A stretch of 7,509 bases of DNA from Alistipes sp. (GTDB lineage Bacteria; Bacteroidota; Bacteroidia; Bacteroidales; Rikenellaceae). The stretch is from positions 1-7,509 of the forward strand of contig JAITWC010000088.1 of the NCBI GenBank assembly GCA_031285485.1. Reading direction: 5' to 3'. A program made the translations under genes and the position numbers. This document shows positions 1 to 5,132 of this stretch, in pieces (position 1 is the stretch's first letter; every line of letters begins with the position of its first letter). The notes under the pieces were generated by a model. That model was not told the origin of the DNA. It worked only from the letters and a program-made list of their open reading frames with translations, and did no database searches.

Positions 1-107
1 TCCTCTCTGTTCGGATCACGCGGAAAGGGATCGTAGATGATCAACGACAACTCCCCCGTGTTTCCGAAGAGCCCTCCGACCCTTCCCGCTGTGACCATCC
101 CGTCCAT
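1..107 (-). CDS. rimM: Ribosome maturation factor RimM, N-terminal fragment
   Basis: Reading the minus strand from an ATG at 107-105 gives 35 open codons that leave the window at base 1. The protein begins MDGMVTAGRVGGLFGNTGEL, then continues SLIIYDPFPRD. The pattern GR-x-x-G-x-x-G-x-x-GEL-x-(hydrophobic) is the usual opening of RimM, whose N-terminal beta-barrel binds ribosomal protein S19 during 30S maturation. The gene starts 13 bases after the rpsP stop on the same strand, and rpsP-rimM is a very common gene order, which supports the call. A second in-frame ATG (M4) could be the true start; both fit the family. No clear Shine-Dalgarno sequence is visible, which is normal for Bacteroidota. 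Only about a fifth of the expected protein is present, so the C-terminal PRC-barrel domain cannot be checked. Confidence 0.72.
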   Translation of the reverse strand, partial: MDGMVTAGRVGGLFGNTGELSLIIYDPFPRDPNRE

Positions 108-119
108 TGACAGGGACAA

Positions 120-758
120 CTATTCGACAGCCTTCTCTTCGGCGGCTGCCTCGATGGTTTCCTCCACTGCATCCACAGTCTCGACGGCTGCAACAGCTTC
201 TTCGGCAACTTCGACCGCCTCGACAGCTTCCGCAACCTCTTCGGCTACTTCGACGGTCTCTTCTTCGGCGGCTTCCTCGGCAACAGCTTCACCTGCTGCC
301 TCTGCTTTTTTGGCGGCTATCGCTTTAGCCTTTTCTTCCCTGGCTTTGACTTCGGCGGCCTGACGTGCTTTTTCGGCGGCGCGGGCGTCACCGGCGAGTT
401 TCGACACTGCGGTAGCGCCTTTGGCGTTCTTCTCGTCGAGCCACTTGTTGAACTTCGCCTCGGCGTCGCTTTCGGAGAATGCGCCTTTGGCTACCCCTCC
501 GAGCAAGTGCTTTTTAATCATTACCCCCTTCTCCGAGAGGATTGCGCGACAGGTGTCGGTGGGTTGAGCGCCTTTTTGCAACCAATCTAAAGCTTTCTCG
601 AAGTTTAGGTCGATCGTAGCAGGATTCGTGTTCGGATTGTACGTGCCAATCTTCTCGATAAATTTACCATCACGTGGCGCCCTGCTATCCGCGACGACAA
701 TGTGGTAGAAAGCGTATCCCTTCTTACCGTGCCGTCCTAATCTGATCTTTACAGGCAT
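120..758 (-). CDS. rpsP: 30S ribosomal protein S16 with long Ala/Glu-rich tail
   Basis: This is the small-subunit protein S16, which binds 16S rRNA and helps 30S assembly. The N-terminus MPVKIRLGRHGKKGYAFYHI, followed by VVADSRAPRDGKFIEKIGTYNP, is the canonical S16 signature. The globular core covers roughly residues 1-85. A conserved-looking stretch follows to about residue 125 (SESDAEAKFNKWLDEK). The last ~90 residues are low-complexity Ala/Glu/Lys/Val, with mixed charge first and then strongly acidic. The total of 212 aa compares with 80-90 aa in most bacteria; Bacteroidota S16 is commonly extended, but this tail is long. Part of it (about residues 168-193) is a 13-residue repeat VEVAEE-x-x-x-AVE-x, visible as a 39-bp period in the DNA. 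The start is fixed by the MPVKIRL family motif. rimM follows after a 12-base gap; a TAnnTTTG box lies upstream at 791-798. Confidence 0.97.
   Translation of the reverse strand: MPVKIRLGRHGKKGYAFYHIVVADSRAPRDGKFIEKIGTYNPNTNPATIDLNFEKALDWLQKGAQPTDTCRAILSEKGVMIKKHLLGGVAKGAFSESDAEAKFNKWLDEKNAKGATAVSKLAGDARAAEKARQAAEVKAREEKAKAIAAKKAEAAGEAVAEEAAEEETVEVAEEVAEAVEAVEVAEEAVAAVETVDAVEETIEAAAEEKAVE
178..255 (-). repeat. Two 39-bp imperfect repeats coding the S16 tail
   Basis: Inside the rpsP tail, two adjacent ~39-bp units encode VEVAEEVAEAVEA and VEVAEEAVAAVET. On the plus strand the block around CGGCAACTTCGAC (from 203) recurs 39 bases later as CGGCTACTTCGAC (from 242). The period is a multiple of three, so a change in copy number would lengthen or shorten the acidic helix without shifting the frame. 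Boundaries are approximate because the copies have drifted. Confidence 0.6.
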
Positions 759-790
759 TGTTTATTGTTTTGAGTTAAAAAATGAGGTCG

Positions 791-798
791 CAAAGGTA
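791..798 (-). promoter_or_regulatory. Promoter -7 box for rpsP-rimM
   Basis: The minus strand reads TACCTTTG, an exact match to the Bacteroidota primary-sigma -7 consensus TAnnTTTG. It lies 32 bases before the rpsP ATG and just past the skp-like stop (809-811). No good TTG -33 element is seen about 20 bases upstream. No terminator hairpin is visible after the skp-like gene either, so rpsP may also receive read-through transcription. Confidence 0.6.
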
Positions 799-808
799 AT
801 AATAATTT

Positions 809-1402
809 TTATTTCGCGGCCTTTTCGGCTGCATATTCCGCGTTAAGTCCCCTCAGCACTTCGGCGGTGATGTCAAGCGCCGGATCGGCGTGGATCACGG
901 GCGAGCCACCGGAGGTCGTGAGGATCATTTTGTAACGCAGGTCGGCGTTGAACTTTGCCACATAGTCGTTTACGGCGTAGAACACCTGATTGGTCATCAC
1001 CTGTTCCTCTTCGGCGAGTTGTGCCACCTGTGTCTGGCGGTCGTTTTCGAACTGCTGGCCTTTGGTTTGGATCCGGGTCTGTTCGGCCTTGGCATCGCGG
1101 CTGGTCATTAGCCCTTTGTTGATCTTGTCCTCGAAACTCACCATTTCGTTCTGGAGCGACCGTGCCCTTGCCTCAAGGTCGCCGGTTACTTTGGTGGCCT
1201 TAGCCTCGAAAGCCGAACTCAGATCCACAAACCGATCGTAGTTCTGCACGAGCGAGTCCATGCGGATAAAGGCGATGTCGTAGACGGTTTCGACGTTGCG
1301 ATCGCCGGCCGCGGCCGTGTCACCTTCGGTTGTGGCACCTCCCGTATTCTTGCAGGCCGCCATTGCCAGCACCGCTCCGGCGATGATTAATGCTTTTTTC
1401 AT
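809..1402 (-). CDS. OmpH/Skp-family periplasmic chaperone-like lipoprotein
   Basis: The 197-aa product resembles the OmpH/Skp family, periplasmic holdases that keep outer-membrane proteins unfolded on the way to the BAM complex. It starts with a lipoprotein signal peptide, MKKALIIAGAVLAMAAC, with the lipid-bearing cysteine at residue 17. The mature part has the family layout. First comes a short strand and D-S-L segment (IAFIRMDSLVQNYDRF). A long charged coiled-coil stretch rich in Gln, Glu and Lys follows (about residues 65-140). It closes with ADPALDITAEVLRGLN, matching the 'D-x-T-x-x-V-(L/I)-x-x-LN' ending of this family in Bacteroidota. E. coli Skp is soluble, whereas this copy looks membrane-anchored, as is frequent in Bacteroidota. 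It sits upstream of rpsP on the same strand with no obvious terminator between, and diverges from ruvA. The family call is confident; the precise client is unknown. Confidence 0.85.
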   Translation of the reverse strand: MKKALIIAGAVLAMAACKNTGGATTEGDTAAAGDRNVETVYDIAFIRMDSLVQNYDRFVDLSSAFEAKATKVTGDLEARARSLQNEMVSFEDKINKGLMTSRDAKAEQTRIQTKGQQFENDRQTQVAQLAEEEQVMTNQVFYAVNDYVAKFNADLRYKMILTTSGGSPVIHADPALDITAEVLRGLNAEYAAEKAAK

Positions 1403-1450
1403 TGCGCTTATTGAGTTATTATTCAGTTTTCGTTAGAGCCCATCGGGGCG

Positions 1451-1481
1451 CAAAGATAAGAAAAAACAAGTATCTTTGCAA
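1451..1481 (-). promoter_or_regulatory. Promoter of the skp-like gene (-33 TTG and -7 box)
   Basis: The minus strand has TATCTTTG at 1458-1451, matching TAnnTTTG. A TTG at 1481-1479 lies upstream, with a 20-base spacer, which is the usual distance between the -33 and -7 elements in Bacteroidota. Transcription would start near 1445 and give a leader of roughly 45 bases before the ATG at 1402. The -33 element falls just past the ruvA -7 box, so the two promoters occupy the same DNA. Confidence 0.7.
1471..1478 (+). promoter_or_regulatory. Promoter -7 box for ruvA
   Basis: TATCTTTG on the plus strand matches TAnnTTTG exactly and lies 18 bases before the ruvA ATG. That predicts a very short leader of about a dozen bases. 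No TTG is found near -33. The box forms a 9-bp inverted repeat with the skp-like -7 box (GCAAAGATA at 1450-1458, TATCTTTGC at 1471-1479). Confidence 0.68.
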
Positions 1482-1496
1482 CAAAATGATCTATTT

Positions 1497-2096
1497 ATGT
1501 ACGAGTACATATCGGGCCGGGTGGCCGAGCTGACCCCTGCCTACGCGGTGATCGAGGCCGGGGGAGTGGGTTATTACCTTAACATATCGTTGCAGACTTT
1601 CGCCGCCGTCGAGGGGCGGGCCGAGGCGCGACTGTTCGTCCACTTCGTGGTGAGGGAGGACGCGCAGGTGTTCTACGGATTCGCCACCGCCGCCGAGCGC
1701 GAACTGTTCCGCCGCCTGATCAGCGTGTCGGGCGTGGGGGGCGGCACGGCACGCATGGTACTGTCGACCTTTTCGCCGTCGGAACTCGCGAACATCATTT
1801 CGAGCGAGAACGCCGTGCTGCTCAAGAACGTCAAGGGGCTGGGCCTCAAAACCGCCGAAAAGATAATCGTCGAACTGCGCGACAAAATGACCGGCATAGC
1901 CTTCGACGCTGACTCTCCGACAGCGGGCCAGGGCAAAGGCGCGCCCGACGAAGCCGTTCTCCGCGAAGCCCTCGCCGCCCTCGCCATGCTGGGTTTCTCG
2001 CGGCCCGCGTCCGACAAGGTTGTCCGGGCCGTGCTGAAAGACTCCCCCGCCCTCCCCGTAGAGGATGTGATCCGCCAGTCGCTCAAAAAACTTTAA
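1497..2096 (+). CDS. ruvA: Holliday junction branch migration protein RuvA
   Basis: RuvA binds four-way DNA junctions and loads the RuvB motor for branch migration in recombinational repair. The 199-aa product has the family length and three domains. An N-terminal OB fold covers about residues 1-63 and contains VREDAQVFYGF, where E54 and D55 correspond to the acidic pin that keeps duplex arms apart. Two helix-hairpin-helix motifs follow: VSGVGGGTA at about 77-85 and VKGLGLKTAEKIIVELRDK at about 112-130. After a flexible linker (about 131-152), a small helical domain that would contact RuvB spans about 153-199. The ATG at 1497 (MYEYISGRV) is chosen as start. An upstream in-frame TTG at 1476 overlaps the promoter -7 box and so cannot plausibly be translated from that promoter. 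ruvA diverges from the skp-like gene; no ruvB or ruvC is in the window. Confidence 0.96.
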   Translation: MYEYISGRVAELTPAYAVIEAGGVGYYLNISLQTFAAVEGRAEARLFVHFVVREDAQVFYGFATAAERELFRRLISVSGVGGGTARMVLSTFSPSELANIISSENAVLLKNVKGLGLKTAEKIIVELRDKMTGIAFDADSPTAGQGKGAPDEAVLREALAALAMLGFSRPASDKVVRAVLKDSPALPVEDVIRQSLKKL

Positions 2097-2172
2097 GCTG
2101 TCTTTGGGTCGATTGATGTTACAATCGTGTTAAAAAAAGTGCGGGGAGGACGGGTTTTTAGAAATCCCATAT

Positions 2173-2180
2173 TATTTTTG
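2173..2180 (+). promoter_or_regulatory. Promoter -7 box for the phosphate transporter gene
   Basis: TATTTTTG fits TAnnTTTG and lies 34 bases before the transporter ATG, in the AT-rich part of the 118-base gap after ruvA. No TTG sits at a clear -33 distance. A 6-bp hairpin at 2110-2127 precedes it but lacks a T-run, so transcription from ruvA could also continue into this gene. Confidence 0.5.
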
Positions 2181-2214
2181 TAGCCGGGAAAAAAGTTTTT
2201 TCAACGAAAAACGT

Positions 2215-4434
2215 ATGGATATTATCTACACCGTAGTTCTTGTTATCCTGGCGATTACCGCCATTTCGGGCCTCTTTGTCGGCGTAACCAACGACGCCGT
2301 TAACTTCCTCAACTCCGCTCTCGGATCCAAAGCCGCCCCGTTGCGAGTAATTCTGCTCGTCGCGTCGCTCGGCATCGTTGTGGGCACGCTCACTGCGAGC
2401 GGCATGATGGAGGTTGCGCGTACCGGCATGTTCAACCCCGAGCTGTTCAACTTCCGCGAGGTAATGATGCTGTATTTGGCGGTTATGTTGGGCAACATCA
2501 TTCTTTTGGACGTCTACAACTCGCTTGGTCTTCCCACCTCCACCACCGTCGCACTGATCTTCTCGCTGTTGGGTGCCGCCATCGCGGTGTCGATAGCGAA
2601 GATCTCGGCCGACCCGACCGAAACGATGGCACAATTGGGCAAATATATCAACACGGCACGCGCGTCGGGAATCGTCTCGGGCATACTTGCTTCTGTGGCG
2701 ATCGCACTTGTGGTCGGTTCTGCCGTGATGTGGATCTCGCGCGTGATATTCTCGTTCAGCTACACCAGGGTTTTCCGCTGGTTCGGGTCGCTGTGGTGCG
2801 GCGGGGCGGTGGCTACCATATTATATTATGTACTTATAAAGGGTCTGAAGGCTCCGCTTGCCGGCACCGATTTTCTGGCTCTCGTGAACGCCAACACGGG
2901 GCTGTTCTTCCTCTTGATGTGGGCTGCGGCGGCCATCCTGCTGCTGGGCTTGCAGTTGTTGCGGATCAACATACTCAAAGTAACCATCCTCATCGGCACG
3001 TTCTCGCTGGCTCTGGCATTCGCGGGTAACGACCTCGTGAACTTCATCGGCGTTCCCATCGCGGGCCTCGACTCCTACATGATGGCCCGCGAGAGCGGCG
3101 ACACCGCCATGATGATGGACGGACTGCGGGATCAGGTTCCGGCCAACTTCCTGTTGTTGATGGGCGCGGGCCTAATCATGATCGTAACGCTGTGGTTCTC
3201 CAAAAAGGCGATGAACGTCACCGAAACCGAGATCAAACTTTCGAGCGCCAAGGAGGGTGAGGAGAAGTTCCAGTCGACGATGTTCTCGCGCGCGATCGTT
3301 CGCGCGGCGGTGGCCGTCAACAGCGGCTACAAGTGGATCGTACCCAACCGCGGCCAGGAGTGGATCAACAACCGTTTCGAACAACTCGCCGTGCCCGACA
3401 AGGGCTCGGCCCACTACGACCTGATTCGCGCCACGGTCAACCTGATAGTTTCGTCGCTGCTCATCGCATTCGGTACGGGTCTGGCGCTACCGCTGTCCAC
3501 TACTTATGTTACGTTCATGGTGGCGATGGGTTCGTCGCTGGCCGACAGGGCATGGGGCCGCGAGACGGCCGTCTACCGCATCTCGGGCGTGGTGACGGTG
3601 GTGATGGGATGGTTCGTGACGGGCCTCGGGGCTTTCGTCATCGCTTTCGCCATCGCACTGGGACTGATGTACGGCGGTTCGGTTGCCATCATAGTCATCT
3701 CGGCGCTGGCGCTGTTCCTGCTCGTCAGGAGCAACCTCAAGGCTAAACGCAAGAACCTCGACGACGACGGTTCGGAGGCGTTCGTCGGCGGCGAGGGCGG
3801 CGAGGGCGCCATCATCACCCAGTCGACCGACGAGGTGAAGGATGTGATGGATCGCGTGACGGGCATCTACAACCGCACGATGGTGGCGGTGATGAAGGAG
3901 AACCGCAAGGCGCTGCGGGAATTGGTGCGCGAATCGAACGACCTGTTCTACCGCTCGCGCGAGCGCAAGTACGCCATGATGCCGGTGCTCGACAAGTTGA
4001 AAGGTTCCGACATCGAGACGGTGCATTACTATGTTCAGGTGGTGGACTACCTGAGCGAGGTCACCAAGTCGCTCGTCCACATCACCCGCCCGGCGTTCGA
4101 CCACATCGACAACCACCACAAGGGATTCTCCAAAGAGCAGGCGCAAGACCTGATGCAGGTGAACGACAACGTGAAGAAGCTCTACGACAAGATCAACTCG
4201 ATGCTCGAAACCAACGACTTCCGCGACATGGACAAGGTGATGCAGGGGCGCGACCGGCTGATGGAGATGATCGGCGACGTGATCAAGCGCCAACTGCGCC
4301 GCATTCAGGGCGAGAAGGGCAGCACCAAGACGAGCGTGCTGTTCCTCAACATCCTCAACGAGACCAAAACGATGGTACTCCAGAGCCGCAACCTCCTCAA
4401 GAGCCAAAAATACTTCGTCTCCGCCGGTCATTAG
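2215..4434 (+). CDS. PiT-family inorganic phosphate transporter with C-terminal PhoU-like domain
   Basis: This 739-aa membrane protein belongs to the PiT (Pit/PNaS) family, which imports phosphate by cation symport. Both halves of the family's inverted repeat are visible. The first has GVTNDAVNFLNSALGSKAAP (N26-D27) and the loop GLPTSTT (P107-T111). The second has AGNDLVNFIGVPIAGL (N272-D273) and LPLSTT (P426-T430). Hydrophobic membrane segments fill residues 1 to about 330 and about 405-505, separated by a charged loop. From about 510 the protein is soluble: a basic stretch, an acidic/Gly linker (DDDGSEAF, GGEGGEG), then from about 540 a long helical domain rich in charged residues that resembles PhoU/DUF47. 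Such fusions are known in Bacteroidota; the domain probably senses or gates transport, but that is inference. The ATG at 2215 directly opens the first membrane helix. No separate phoU, Pst or PhoB/R gene is in the window. Confidence 0.93.
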   Translation: MDIIYTVVLVILAITAISGLFVGVTNDAVNFLNSALGSKAAPLRVILLVASLGIVVGTLTASGMMEVARTGMFNPELFNFREVMMLYLAVMLGNIILLDVYNSLGLPTSTTVALIFSLLGAAIAVSIAKISADPTETMAQLGKYINTARASGIVSGILASVAIALVVGSAVMWISRVIFSFSYTRVFRWFGSLWCGGAVATILYYVLIKGLKAPLAGTDFLALVNANTGLFFLLMWAAAAILLLGLQLLRINILKVTILIGTFSLALAFAGNDLVNFIGVPIAGLDSYMMARESGDTAMMMDGLRDQVPANFLLLMGAGLIMIVTLWFSKKAMNVTETEIKLSSAKEGEEKFQSTMFSRAIVRAAVAVNSGYKWIVPNRGQEWINNRFEQLAVPDKGSAHYDLIRATVNLIVSSLLIAFGTGLALPLSTTYVTFMVAMGSSLADRAWGRETAVYRISGVVTVVMGWFVTGLGAFVIAFAIALGLMYGGSVAIIVISALALFLLVRSNLKAKRKNLDDDGSEAFVGGEGGEGAIITQSTDEVKDVMDRVTGIYNRTMVAVMKENRKALRELVRESNDLFYRSRERKYAMMPVLDKLKGSDIETVHYYVQVVDYLSEVTKSLVHITRPAFDHIDNHHKGFSKEQAQDLMQVNDNVKKLYDKINSMLETNDFRDMDKVMQGRDRLMEMIGDVIKRQLRRIQGEKGSTKTSVLFLNILNETKTMVLQSRNLLKSQKYFVSAGH

Positions 4435-4445
4435 CAAAAATTCGT

Positions 4446-4453
4446 TACCTTTG
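4446..4453 (+). promoter_or_regulatory. Promoter -7 box directly before the first lipoprotein gene
   Basis: TACCTTTG matches TAnnTTTG and ends only 7 bases before the ATG at 4461. A start of transcription 4-7 bases beyond the box would leave a leader of only a few bases. No TTG is seen at -33. The box sits within the 26-base gap after the transporter stop, so read-through from the transporter is an alternative source of transcript. Confidence 0.55.
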
Positions 4454-4460
4454 CGCGGTC

Positions 4461-5132
4461 ATGAGGTTGCGTGGATATACAGGCATGGCCGGTATCGTGC
4501 TGGCGGCGGTGTTCGCCGCGCTCGCGTCGTGCGGCAAGAACGGCGACAGGGTGGCAACGGCCCAGGACGCCATCTTCAAGGCCCTCACGAGCCAGGACAT
4601 CTACGAGCGCGACAACCTGCCGGAGGCAGACCCTCCCACCCCCGAGCAGATCAAGGGCTGGTTCGACATGGTGCGCGGCACCTACCGTCACATAGTCAAC
4701 GAGGATCGGCCGGACCGCGGCCCGGCCGCGGAGTACGGGATAGAGCGGGGCGACAGCATCGCCTTCATGTTCGACGCGAGGGTGTTCGCGGGCAGCAACT
4801 TCGAGAGCTGCCGCACCTTCTACACCAATATCGACTCGCGCATCAACGAACTGTTCAGCGACAACCCCGACTTCGCCGGGTGGTCGACCGAGCCTCTCAG
4901 AATAAAGGTGGGCGACGACCCCGGCATACTAAAATCGCTGCAGGAGGCGTTAATCTCGTGCAGGGCGGGCGACGGCACGCCCGGCAACGACGGGGAGCCG
5001 GGCGCGGTGTCGAGCGACGAAGTGAGGGTGTACATCACCTCCGACCTGGCGTTCGGCAACCGCACCGTGTACGACGTCCCGTCCGGCAGCACGATTGTCT
5101 ACGAAGTGACAGAGATCGAGATCATACGATGA
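4461..5132 (+). CDS. Lipoprotein with divergent FKBP-like domain
   Basis: The 223-aa product starts with a lipoprotein signal peptide: basic MRLRGY, a hydrophobic core, and the lipobox LASC with the cysteine at residue 24. Residues about 90-223 resemble an FKBP-type peptidyl-prolyl isomerase. ERGDSIAFMFDARVFAGSNF (95-114) matches the opening 'GD-x-V-x-(V)-x-Y-x-G-x-(L)-x-x-G-x-x-F'. A middle segment, LKSLQEALISCRAGD, fits the helix. VRVYITSDLAFGN (188-200), followed by VPSGSTIVYEVTEIEI, matches the family's 'IPSdLAYG...IPpnStLvFeVeL' ending. Several aromatic active-site positions differ, so enzyme activity is doubtful and a chaperone or scaffold role is possible. The start at 4461 is preferred over the ATG at 4485, which would remove the basic N-region of the signal peptide. 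The stop overlaps the next start by ATGA, indicating translational coupling. I do not recognise a named gene. Confidence 0.8.
   Translation: MRLRGYTGMAGIVLAAVFAALASCGKNGDRVATAQDAIFKALTSQDIYERDNLPEADPPTPEQIKGWFDMVRGTYRHIVNEDRPDRGPAAEYGIERGDSIAFMFDARVFAGSNFESCRTFYTNIDSRINELFSDNPDFAGWSTEPLRIKVGDDPGILKSLQEALISCRAGDGTPGNDGEPGAVSSDEVRVYITSDLAFGNRTVYDVPSGSTIVYEVTEIEIIR

Noticed and set aside
37..363. Plus-strand Ser/Ala/Thr-rich open frame of 108 codons
   Set aside because: It is the antisense of the Ala/Glu-coding S16 tail; its low-complexity composition follows from that repeat.
1476..1496. TTG at 1476 as an earlier ruvA start
   Set aside because: The codon is part of the -7 promoter box, so it would not be in the transcript. 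The ATG at 1497 gives the normal RuvA N-terminus and length.
2110..2127. Hairpin CGATTG/CAATCG after ruvA as a terminator
   Set aside because: The stem is only 6 bp and AT-rich, with no T-run after it on either strand.
2158..2634. Minus-strand 158-codon frame opposite the transporter start
   Set aside because: It overlaps the clear PiT N-terminal signature and promoter; no family resemblance, and rich in His/Arg/Gln as expected for a shadow frame.
3487..4437. Minus-strand open frame of 316 codons, rich in His, Val and Leu
   Set aside because: It lies wholly opposite the PhoU-like part of the transporter. The composition is the mirror of GC-rich codons, and no domain is recognisable.
4451..5128. 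Upstream extension of the second lipoprotein frame back to a TTG at 4451
   Set aside because: It overlaps the first lipoprotein gene in another frame, is Arg/Gly/His-rich like a shadow, and would bury the signal peptide that starts at 5129.
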